Origin: Pedobacter xixiisoli
GTDB taxonomy: Bacteria > Bacteroidota > Bacteroidia > Sphingobacteriales > Sphingobacteriaceae
Direction of reading: 5' to 3'
Assembly (NCBI RefSeq): GCF_900215335.1
Contig: NZ_OCMT01000004.1
Coordinates: forward strand, 186,001-250,000
DNA: 64,000 bases
The stretch's first letter is position 1; the number at the start of each line of letters is the position of its first letter. Of this stretch, positions 27,425-33,901 are shown in pieces. The notes under the pieces are model-generated. The model saw nothing but the letters and a program-made list of their open reading frames with translations. It made no database searches and was not told the origin of the DNA. The position numbers were made by a program, and so were the translations under genes.

Positions 27425-27976
27425 TTATTTTAACGTTTGAACGACTTTAAATTTTGGGTTTACAACAAATGTTTCAGAATAAATTTCTTTTCCAATTAGA
27501 TATTTACATGCAATTAGATATTCGGACACTTCGACTTTATTCTTTTCATCCTTAACAAGAGCCAAAGCTTCGTTCTTATTTCTATTGAAAAGTTCTAATC
27601 CAGCTTCAAAATTTTTTATTGTTCTACTGATATTCTCATAAGTCTCGTCTATTTTGTTTTGATTCTCTTTATTTGAGAATAGACTAGCCATACCTGCGAT
27701 ATTATCATATTCGGCTTTATAGTCAATTGTCTTTTTCAACTCAGTATTAACATGTTCTATCTTTTGATTTATAACCTTAATTTCATTAACCAGTGAATCG
27801 TACCGAGTAATAGTATCAAAGTTGCTAAATTCTTGAAATGATATTTTTCGTGTTTTTAGACTGTCAGTGATATAAGTCTTTACAGATGTTTGAGTGCTGT
27901 CTTCGGGAGAAGGTTGTTTGCACGAATACAGTATGCCAGAAAAGGCAATAACTGTTAGAGTGGTCTTTCTATTCAT
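27425..27976 (-). CDS. Lipoprotein with central coiled coil
   Basis: 183 aa from ATG 27976, chosen because it gives a lipoprotein signal MNRKTTLTVIAFSGILYSC with Cys19; the frame is open a further 12 codons. Residues 60-140 are charged and heptad-like (NEIKVINQKIEHVNTELKK, then KIDETYENISRTIKNFEAG). No family recognised. It leads the pair with the secreted protein and is preceded by a structured leader. Could be an envelope-located component of island cargo. Confidence 0.65.
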   Translation of the reverse strand: MNRKTTLTVIAFSGILYSCKQPSPEDSTQTSVKTYITDSLKTRKISFQEFSNFDTITRYDSLVNEIKVINQKIEHVNTELKKTIDYKAEYDNIAGMASLFSNKENQNKIDETYENISRTIKNFEAGLELFNRNKNEALALVKDEKNKVEVSEYLIACKYLIGKEIYSETFVVNPKFKVVQTLK

Positions 27977-27994
27977 ATAATTCAGATTAATTAC

Positions 27995-28143
27995 AAAAAA
28001 TACGTGGGACATCTACAGAATACTTGCCACTGAGGGGGTCGAATCCCTATGCACAAAGTATAAGTAGCGCCCACGTATTACGTGGACGTACCTTCCTATA
28101 CTTCTCTCTGTGCATTTTGAATTTTCGACCTTTCAGTTGGCAG
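27995..28143 (-). ncRNA. Structured leader or small RNA with terminator-like 3' end
   Basis: Read on the minus strand, two 40-48 nt arms (28142-28095 and 28064-28025) form a long imperfect hairpin sharing TGCCA, CTGA, GGTCGAA, ATGCACA and AGTATA blocks. Within it CCACG/CGTGG forms the tip. The same TACGTGGG can instead pair with CCCACGTA at 28008-28001, a stem followed by TTTTTT about 20 nt before the lipoprotein ATG. This suggests mutually exclusive folds, as in an attenuator or riboswitch. Not matched to any RNA family I know; no experiment supports expression. Confidence 0.45.
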
Positions 28144-28370
28144 AGATTTTAGGCGGTTACGCTAAATCTTGAATTCTATGTTATCTTCGTTTTATCTATA
28201 TGTCATTTTTAATACGACTAAGTTAGTTATATAAATAACCACCCCAAAACTTCGCTCAAATTATTTATACCGTGAAGGAAATATAAATAATTTATAATCC
28301 TTAATCTGTAATTCTATTTTCTTTGCCTCACTATTCCCTCCTAATACCTCACTTGTATACAAAGGTAAAC

Positions 28371-28440
28371 GACTACTATATTTACTTCAACTGAATATAT
28401 AAACTACTATACTTATTTACACTACAGAAACTACTACTTC
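28371..28440 (+). repeat. Iteron-like short direct repeats
   Basis: Three copies related to ACTACTATAyTTA begin near 28371, 28402 and 28428, spaced 26-31 bp. They resemble iterons of initiator-binding origins; this is only a resemblance. Confidence 0.4.
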
Positions 28441-28518
28441 ATCCGCTCTTCGTTTGACGATGTTGGCTGTACATTTTCACAACTCTAAATTAAGAGTACG
28501 GTTTTTTGCTATCTGAGG

Positions 28519-28539
28519 AACTTGTATCTTATACAAGTT
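28519..28539. repeat. Inverted repeat AACTTGTA / TACAAGTT
   Basis: 8-bp perfect arms with 5-bp spacer; AACTTGTATC recurs at 28607. Possible protein-binding dyad. Confidence 0.45.
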
Positions 28540-28715
28540 AAGTCTATTGCGCTGTAAAGGCATATTGCTTTCCGTTGATTTTTAAACCCTTAAAAAATAG
28601 AAAAACAACTTGTATCCTAGGAAAACGTGAAATTTCAGTATTAGGAGGTAAGCCCTATTGTTTCATCAACTTAAAAATTATCCGCAATCTGTAAAAATTG
28701 CTGATCTAAAATTCT

Positions 28716-28727
28716 AGTGAGCTCACT
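28716..28727. repeat. 12-bp perfect palindrome AGTGAGCTCACT
   Basis: Uninterrupted palindrome within the gene-free segment; too short-looped for an RNA hairpin, so more likely a dimer-protein site. Confidence 0.4.
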
Positions 28728-28777
28728 CGGCTAAAAGCATCTAGCTGTAGGGTTGTTAGGGGCTATCAATATTTAAT

Positions 28778-28860
28778 GACAACAACTCCTTTGCTTCCGA
28801 GGGAGTATCATCAAACACTCCATTACATCTAGAATAGACGGAAGCAAAGGAGTTGTTGTC
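28778..28860. repeat. Perfect 22-bp inverted repeat
   Basis: Arms 28778-28799 and 28839-28860 are exact reverse complements, enclosing 39 bp that contain a small GGAGT/ACTCC hairpin. It lies about 100 bp past the winged-helix gene stop. No T run follows on either strand, so a simple terminator is unlikely. A transfer or replication origin hairpin, a structured RNA, or a target of a hairpin nuclease are options. Confidence 0.7.
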
Positions 28861-28963
28861 TTAAAGGTATTTATTAAATAATTATTTATTTAACTCTTAA
28901 TTTATATATGGTATTGTCTTGCTATTAACCGCAAATGGAAAAACGAAAATCGAAATTAGCTTA

Positions 28964-29452
28964 TTAAAGAATTAACAAATCAATATGCCCGTAGTCAAAA
29001 ATCCTTTTGACCCTATTATTATCTATAGAATACCATGTTGTTTGGTCATAACCATGTTTATTAAAATTTCCCCTAATAATGATACGATCATCTAATAGTT
29101 TATCGATAGCAGTCCTAAGCATACTTACTGATAAATATGGAAAATATTGATCCAATAAAAATTCTAATGTGCCGTATGTCCAATACCTATCTTCAAAATA
29201 ATTCATTTTGCGTTCTTCATTATGCTTTATCCAAAAGCTTACATGGTTAAAGAAAATAGCAGAGTTTACTCCATAAGCACAAGCAATAAGAGAGTTAAAA
29301 TAATTAGTCATTCCTAAAGGGTGCCTGCTCGCATAAGCAAGTTGTATTTTACTAAGTCCACGCTTTTTTAGCAAATCAATTCTAGTATCCTCTTTTCTAA
29401 TTCTAAATTCGGCAGGCATTGGTCTAGACATTTTTTTTAAATACTTAGCCAT
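28964..29452 (-). CDS. Winged-helix DNA-binding protein, replication-initiation-like
   Basis: 162 aa, cytoplasmic. Residues about 80-150 (KMNYFEDRYWTYGTLEFLLDQ, then SVSMLRTAIDKLLDDRIIIRG and YDQTTWYSID) follow the pattern of winged-helix domains in phage replisome-organiser proteins. The N-terminus is basic. It overlaps the HTH gene by 8 bp. It may bind the repeat-rich segment immediately downstream. Family assignment is moderate. Confidence 0.6.
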   Translation of the reverse strand: MAKYLKKMSRPMPAEFRIRKEDTRIDLLKKRGLSKIQLAYASRHPLGMTNYFNSLIACAYGVNSAIFFNHVSFWIKHNEERKMNYFEDRYWTYGTLEFLLDQYFPYLSVSMLRTAIDKLLDDRIIIRGNFNKHGYDQTTWYSIDNNRVKRIFDYGHIDLLIL

Positions 29453-29708
29453 TCATACCCCCCTCCATCATTTTAACTACATCCTCATACTTGTAAAACC
29501 ATGTGCCATTGATTTTTTTGGAAGGTAAGGTGTTACTAATTCTTAGACGTTGCAGACTGCTATCAGAAATATTAAGAAGTTTTTTCACATCAGAAGATCT
29601 AAGATATTTCTGCTCTAATTTGGGAGCAATTATTAATGTCTTTAATTGCTGTACTGCGTTCATCAATTCTTCAATGTCCGCTTTTGTGGCTATGTCAGTT
29701 GTTTTCAT
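29445..29708 (-). CDS. Helix-turn-helix excisionase-like protein
   Basis: 87 aa. A short N-terminal coiled helix is followed by a MerR-type HTH_17 domain: YLRSSDVKKLLNISDSSLQRL, then GTWFYKYEDVVKMM. Such proteins beside tyrosine integrases in Bacteroidetes elements serve as excision (recombination directionality) factors or regulators. It overlaps the winged-helix gene by 8 bp and lies 160 bp from the integrase. Confidence 0.75.
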   Translation of the reverse strand: MKTTDIATKADIEELMNAVQQLKTLIIAPKLEQKYLRSSDVKKLLNISDSSLQRLRISNTLPSKKINGTWFYKYEDVVKMMEGGMNG

Positions 29709-29825
29709 TTTAATTGAGTTTATTAGCCATCTAAGACTGAAAAAAACTATTTAAAAAGCAAACTAAATTTTAGCCAATAAAAATTTAGTTTCAGAAAAAA
29801 GTACATAAAACAATGACTACTAGAT

Positions 29826-29868
29826 AATTAAAAACAATATTATTTTTAAAAAAATATTGTTTTTAATT
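29826..29868. terminator. 16-bp perfect inverted repeat after integrase
   Basis: AATTAAAAACAATATT and its exact complement separated by 11 bp, starting 4 bp past the integrase stop. All A/T stem but long; probably ends the integrase transcript on the minus strand, and could also serve as an operator before the HTH gene. Confidence 0.6.
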
Positions 29869-29871
29869 TTT

Positions 29872-31113
29872 TTAACCCGTTTTTTGACCACTTTTCAGCA
29901 AATCATTTACCAAATCCATTTCAGAATTAATTTTCTCCGCTACAATTTTTGCATAAATCTGAGTGGTTTTTAAATTGGTATGTCCGAGCATTGAACTTAC
30001 CGATTCCATAGAAACTTTTTTTGTGAGCATTAATGTTGCAAACGTATGTCTAGCTATGTGGGTAGTAAGATTTTTTTCAATCTCGCATACTTCTGCAATT
30101 TCTTTTAAATACTCGTTATGTTTTTGATTACTCTTTGTCGGAAGAAGTCTATTATTATAAACACAGTCTGGATCGTCACTATATTTCTCTAAAATTTCCA
30201 TTGCTTTATCTAACAATGGAATCTTAGCCAATATATCTGTTTTGGTTCTTCTAATTGAAATATGCTTTCTACCATTTATTCCGACACCGATATTTTCCTT
30301 ATTTAATTTGGCAACATCAGAATAAGCGAGGCCTGTATAACAACAGAAAACAAATACATCTCTAATTTCTGAAACTCTTCCACTTTGAAAACTTTTTGTT
30401 TCAATTTTCTGTAGTTCTAATTCAGACAAATGACCTCTATCCACTTTTTCTAACCTACTTATGTATGTGTTTAAAGGGTTAGCATTCAACCATCCCATTC
30501 TGACGGCAAAATTTATAACCGATTTTAAATTTTTGATGTATTTAATAGCCGAGTTATGTCCACACTTTCTTATAGTCTTTAAGTAAAATTCATAGTTAGT
30601 AGCAAATGCAAGATTTAATTCTGAAAGAGCAATATCGGTTGATGAATATTGATAAATAAGAAACTTTTTAACATGCGCTAGTGACGTGCTATATCTTTCA
30701 TAAGTTCCCGCAGCATAATCCTTACCAATTAAAGGTTTAACATGTTTTTCATTGTGGTAACTAAGTATTTCAATTAATGTATGCTTACGTTCTGTTTTAC
30801 CTAAATGTGTATTAACCACTAATTCTGGCGTGATAATTTTCCCTTGCTCTTGAAAATTAGCTCGTATATTATAAAGATTTGTTTTAATAGCTTCAATCGT
30901 GTGATTTGCTGTTCTTGCAAATTCGTTGTTGCCGATAACTTTAGATGCTGCGGAGTTCCATTTTTTGTCCAGCATCCAAATTTGAGTTGAAAACTCTCTC
31001 GATTTACCCTGAATAGTTAATCTACAATAAATAGGGCATTCTTCATTTTTGTTTTTTTTGCCCCTGTGTATAAACATTAAAATTGAGAACGTATTTCTTT
31101 TAGTTACTTGCAT
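29872..31113 (-). CDS. Island integrase, IntDOT-like tyrosine recombinase
   Basis: 413 aa. An N-terminal arm-binding domain (residues 1-90) opens with a KRNTFSILMFIHRGKKNK strand; a SAM-like core-binding domain and catalytic domain follow: TKTDILAKIPL (Lys), THIARHTFATLM (HxxR), MLGHTNLKTTQIYAK (His, Tyr). At the first Arg position the protein reads TGLAYSDV, so Arg I is replaced, as in some Bacteroidetes transposon integrases. It lies 205 bp from the tRNA-Ser it has targeted and should catalyse site-specific integration and excision. Confidence 0.92.
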   Translation of the reverse strand: MQVTKRNTFSILMFIHRGKKNKNEECPIYCRLTIQGKSREFSTQIWMLDKKWNSAASKVIGNNEFARTANHTIEAIKTNLYNIRANFQEQGKIITPELVVNTHLGKTERKHTLIEILSYHNEKHVKPLIGKDYAAGTYERYSTSLAHVKKFLIYQYSSTDIALSELNLAFATNYEFYLKTIRKCGHNSAIKYIKNLKSVINFAVRMGWLNANPLNTYISRLEKVDRGHLSELELQKIETKSFQSGRVSEIRDVFVFCCYTGLAYSDVAKLNKENIGVGINGRKHISIRRTKTDILAKIPLLDKAMEILEKYSDDPDCVYNNRLLPTKSNQKHNEYLKEIAEVCEIEKNLTTHIARHTFATLMLTKKVSMESVSSMLGHTNLKTTQIYAKIVAEKINSEMDLVNDLLKSGQKTG

Positions 31114-31177
31114 AATAAATGTATTGAATACTCTTTAAGATACGTTATAACTAATTAAAAAGCAAATAATTAACTGT

Positions 31178-31186
31178 TAATCGTTG
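31178..31186 (-). promoter_or_regulatory. Putative integrase arm-type site, inverted copy
   Basis: TAATCGTTG is the reverse complement of CAACGATTA present at 31210-31218 and 19117-19125. Confidence 0.4.
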
Positions 31187-31203
31187 ACTTTTTTAAAATT
31201 AAA

Positions 31204-31218
31204 AAACAGACAACGATT
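31204..31218 (+). promoter_or_regulatory. Putative integrase arm-type site, right end
   Basis: AACAGACAACGATTA, identical to 19111-19125, lies 100 bp inside the tRNA-proximal end. Likely recognised by the integrase N-terminal domain. Confidence 0.5.
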
Positions 31219-31272
31219 AGGGCATATTAAGTTGAGGAAATATGGTTAAATTGGATAAACCTACAAAAACAA

Positions 31273-31304
31273 AAACCCATTTAACTATAAAATTAAATGG
31301 GTTT
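31273..31304 (-). terminator. Island-borne terminator for tRNA-Ser
   Basis: 12-bp stem AAACCCATTTAA / TTAAATGGGTTT followed on the minus strand by a T-rich run. It is inside the island yet directly downstream of the tRNA, so it replaces the native terminator displaced to 19011-19036. Confidence 0.8.
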
Positions 31305-31318
31305 GACTGCTACTGAAT

Positions 31319-31344
31319 AACTTAACTGCGGAGAGGGAGGGATT
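31319..31344. repeat. Island attachment site, tRNA-proximal copy
   Basis: 26-bp repeat identical to 19032-19057, covering the last 16 nt of tRNA-Ser(GGA) and 10 nt of flank. Confidence 0.93.
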
Positions 31345-31415
31345 CGAACCCTCGATACCCTTGCGAGTATACAAACTTTCCAGGCTTGCTCATTCGACCA
31401 CTCTGACACCTCTCC
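31329..31415 (-). tRNA. tRNA-Ser (anticodon GGA)
   Basis: 87 nt with acceptor GGAGAGG/CCTCTCC, D arm, anticodon loop CTGGAAA (anticodon GGA), long class II variable arm, and T arm GAGGGTTCGAATCCCTC. The CCA is not encoded (GCAG follows). Integration of the island rebuilt the 3' end exactly, so the tRNA stays functional. Confidence 0.97.
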
Positions 31416-31448
31416 TTTGTTTTGCAAAAATATAATTTTTGAGCAATA

Positions 31449-31481
31449 AAAATGCGCTAGCCAAACCGACTAGCGCATTTT
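31449..31481 (-). terminator. Terminator of pyk
   Basis: 12-bp stem AAAATGCGCTAG / CTAGCGCATTTT, 9-nt loop, followed on the minus strand by T-rich sequence, 22 bp past the pyruvate kinase stop. Confidence 0.87.
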
Positions 31482-31502
31482 GTATTTTTCTGATCGAAAA
31501 AA

Positions 31503-32933
31503 TTACTCTATTACAGTAACCTTAACTGTATTGGTTCTGCTTCTTTTCTCCAAAGGAACCGCTGCTGTGTTAATTACTACATCGCCTTTTTTAACCAATT
31601 TTTTCTTTTTCAATACATCATTAACTTCTTCGATAGTGCTATCTGTGCTTTCAAATTTGTCGTAGAAGAAACCTCTAACACCCCAAACTAAACTTAAAGT
31701 GTTTAACAAGCTTTCGTTACTAGTGAAAGTAAAGATTGGCGCTTCTGGACGGTGACTAGCGACTTCAAATGCAGTATAACCGCTTGATGTCATCGTTACA
31801 ATACCTACAGCATCCGTCTGTTTAGCTAAGAAACAAGCCGAATCACAAACTGCATCACCTAAGAAGCTATCAGATTTTGGCTTCAAAAACTTATCAGAGT
31901 GGAATGGATAGTTATTCTGTTCGATATTGTTAACGATTTTCTGCATCGTTTCAATAACGATTAAAGGAAATTCACCTACCGAAGTCTCACCGCTTAACAT
32001 TACTGCGTCAGCGCCATCCAATACTGAGTTAGCCACATCATTTACCTCTGCACGAGTTGGGCGAGGTGTAGTAATCATGCTTTCCAACATTTGCGTAGCG
32101 ATAATTACCGGCTTAGAAGCAGCTCTACATTTGTTTACAATCATTTTTTGCAACAAAGGAACTTCTTCCATTGGCATTTCTACCCCTAGGTCACCACGAG
32201 CAACCATTACCGCATCTGTTACCGCAATAATCTCATCGATATTAGCAATAGCTTCAGGTTTTTCGATTTTAGCAACAACTCTCGCTGTTTTTCCTCTTTC
32301 TTTGATGATATCCTTTAACTCAACAATATCTGCTGCGTTACGGACGAAAGAAAGACCAATCCATTCGACATCGCTTTCTAGTACAAAATCTAGGTTTTTT
32401 CTATCTTCTGGAGTTAATGAAGGGATAGAAACCTTAGTATTTGGCAAGTTAACTCCTTTTCTAGAAGTTAAGATACCACCGTGAACTACCTCGCAAACTA
32501 CCTCATCCTTGTAGTTAGTTTCCAACACACGCATTTGCAGTTTTCCATCATCTAAAAGGATAATTTCACCCGCTTTTACATCTTTCGGGAAGTTCTCGTA
32601 TGTAATGTAAATACGCTCTTCGTTACCGATGCACTCTTGTGTAGTAATAGTGGTTTTGCTACCGTTAATTAGGTTAATACCACCATCTTTAACCATACCA
32701 ATCCTAATTTTAGGACCTTGTAAATCGGCTAAGATTCCAACGTTGTACTTATGTTTTTTATTGATATCTCTGATGGTATCAATTACCGCTTGATGATCTG
32801 CTTGCGAACCATGCGAGAAGTTTAATCTACAAACATCTAAACCAGCATTAAACATGCTATATAGAACATCTGGCTTTGCCGATGCTGGGCCTAAAGTGGC
32901 TACGATTTTAGTTCTTGAATGAAAAGGTTTCAT
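31503..32933 (-). CDS. pyk: Pyruvate kinase
   Basis: 476 aa, full length for the family. It converts phosphoenolpyruvate and ADP to pyruvate and ATP in glycolysis. Seen: RTKIVATLGPAS start, LDVCRLNFSHG, the B domain, KIEKPEAIANIDEI with the catalytic Lys, MVARGDLGVEMP, IIATQMLESM and DGADAVMLSGETSVGEFP with metal and substrate contacts. The C-terminal domain is present. Monocistronic with its own terminator. Confidence 0.97.
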   Translation of the reverse strand: MKPFHSRTKIVATLGPASAKPDVLYSMFNAGLDVCRLNFSHGSQADHQAVIDTIRDINKKHKYNVGILADLQGPKIRIGMVKDGGINLINGSKTTITTQECIGNEERIYITYENFPKDVKAGEIILLDDGKLQMRVLETNYKDEVVCEVVHGGILTSRKGVNLPNTKVSIPSLTPEDRKNLDFVLESDVEWIGLSFVRNAADIVELKDIIKERGKTARVVAKIEKPEAIANIDEIIAVTDAVMVARGDLGVEMPMEEVPLLQKMIVNKCRAASKPVIIATQMLESMITTPRPTRAEVNDVANSVLDGADAVMLSGETSVGEFPLIVIETMQKIVNNIEQNNYPFHSDKFLKPKSDSFLGDAVCDSACFLAKQTDAVGIVTMTSSGYTAFEVASHRPEAPIFTFTSNESLLNTLSLVWGVRGFFYDKFESTDSTIEEVNDVLKKKKLVKKGDVVINTAAVPLEKRSRTNTVKVTVIE

Positions 32934-33063
32934 TAAAATTGTCTTGTTATTTATTACTTACACAAAATGCTATTCGCAAAAGTTGTTTAAGCGATGGATT
33001 ATACTATTTCAGTTTGATTTGATATTCAAATATAGTGTATTTACTACACTAACAATATAAAAT

Positions 33064-33483
33064 TTACATTACCAAATTTTCCTTCGACTTCAATTTGCGT
33101 ACATCAATTTGCGCAGCAACCTGAATATCAGGCATTTTGTTAAGGCTGCTGATGATAAAATTTAGGTCTTCCTTATCTATAAATTGATGAATCACAATAA
33201 AAAAATCTACCTTATTCATCTCCGGAATTAGAAAACCTTCGCTATTTCTATTGCTTACCAAAAAATATTCACGCTCTCCTTCTTCAACAAAAAAATAATA
33301 TTTTGAGAATGATAATGGCGCCTCATCTGTATTAAAATATACCTCGTGATCTTCAATTTTATAAAACTCAATATTAAGATTAGTGTTTATCTTGTGACAC
33401 AAAACATAATCCTTTAACGAAGCTGTAACTGCAATTAGAACGAAATCTAAATCGAGTGATAGTTTTAAGTAAGTTTTGTTCAA
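33064..33483 (-). CDS. IPExxxVDY family protein
   Basis: 139 aa, cytoplasmic. It carries the naming motif as IPEMNKVDF (Phe for Tyr) after a YYFFVEEGEREYFLVSN stretch. The family is small, of unknown function, and characteristically found in Bacteroidetes between pyk and the acpP-fabF-rnc block, exactly as here. Divergent from acpP. Confidence 0.88.
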   Translation of the reverse strand: MNKTYLKLSLDLDFVLIAVTASLKDYVLCHKINTNLNIEFYKIEDHEVYFNTDEAPLSFSKYYFFVEEGEREYFLVSNRNSEGFLIPEMNKVDFFIVIHQFIDKEDLNFIISSLNKMPDIQVAAQIDVRKLKSKENLVM

Positions 33484-33572
33484 AATGTATTTTTTTATTA
33501 GGATTACGAAATTATAAAACTAATTTTACTTTCGGTTTTAAACGTATTAAAATTGACAGAGAAATAAAAACA

Positions 33573-33603
33573 TTTGAAAAGTGTTAGAATTTATTTTTCT
33601 TTG
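33573..33603 (+). promoter_or_regulatory. acpP promoter
   Basis: TTTG at 33573-33576, 19 bp, then TTTCTTTG at 33596-33603, close to the Bacteroidetes -33/-7 pattern; 33 nt before acpP. Confidence 0.5.
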
Positions 33604-33636
33604 CACAGAATTATTTAACCATTAAATTATAAAATT

Positions 33637-33873
33637 ATGTCTGATATTGCTTCAAGAGTAAAGGCTATTATCGTAGAAAAACTAGGTGTTGACGAAAGCG
33701 AAGTTACGCCAGAGGCTTCATTCACAAACGACTTAGGTGCTGATTCATTAGACACTGTAGAGTTAATCATGGAATTCGAAAAAGAATTCAATGTAGCTAT
33801 TCCTGATGACCAAGCTGAAACTATCGGTACTGTAGGTCAAGCAATTGCTTATTTAGAAAAAAACGTTAAGTAG
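33637..33873 (+). CDS. acpP: Acyl carrier protein
   Basis: 78 aa, acidic, with phosphopantetheine attachment Ser37 in GADSLDTVELIM. It carries growing acyl chains in type II fatty acid synthesis. ATG follows a TTATAAAATT A-rich start region. Followed by fabF after 28 bp, the standard arrangement. Confidence 0.98.
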   Translation: MSDIASRVKAIIVEKLGVDESEVTPEASFTNDLGADSLDTVELIMEFEKEFNVAIPDDQAETIGTVGQAIAYLEKNVK

Positions 33874-33901
33874 AAATACTTTTTCTGTACAATACTTATA
33901 A

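Larger units (their letters stand above)
28144..28963. other. Gene-free palindrome- and repeat-rich segment of the island
   Basis: About 820 bp without a credible gene. It contains a hairpin (28144-28169), palindrome TTGTATACAA near 28352, repeats of ACTACTATA-type (28371, 28402, 28428), AACTTGTA/TACAAGTT inverted repeat (28519-28539), AACTTGTATC again at 28607, AGTGAGCTCACT (28716-28727) and a 22-bp inverted repeat (28778-28860). Beside replication- and excision-like genes this could be an origin or transfer site. Confidence 0.5.
19032..31344. mobile_element. tRNA-Ser(GGA) genomic island, about 12.3 kb
   Basis: Bounded by a perfect 26-bp repeat overlapping the 3' end of tRNA-Ser, with a tyrosine integrase, small excisionase-like HTH protein and winged-helix protein at the tRNA end. 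Cargo is mostly unrecognised or conflict-type genes. No relaxase, type IV secretion, phage structural or transposase gene is present, so it is neither a complete conjugative element nor a prophage. It could be mobilised in trans or be a phage satellite-like element; that is inference. Confidence 0.9.

Noticed and set aside
28021..28064. tRNA-like T arm (GGTCGAATC between G and C runs)
   Set aside because: No acceptor, D or anticodon arm surrounds it; the sequence is better explained as one arm of the long inverted repeat.
27995..28143. Retron msr-msd RNA
   Set aside because: The long imperfect hairpin resembles msd, but no reverse transcriptase is encoded anywhere in the window.
28371..28440. 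CRISPR array
   Set aside because: Repeats are short, degenerate and few, and no cas gene is present.
28778..28860. Integron attC site
   Set aside because: The arms lack the RYYYAAC/GTTRRRY core boxes and no IntI-type integrase with its extra domain is nearby.
31927..32484. Long plus-strand frame of 185 codons
   Set aside because: Opposite strand of pyruvate kinase with no recognisable features.
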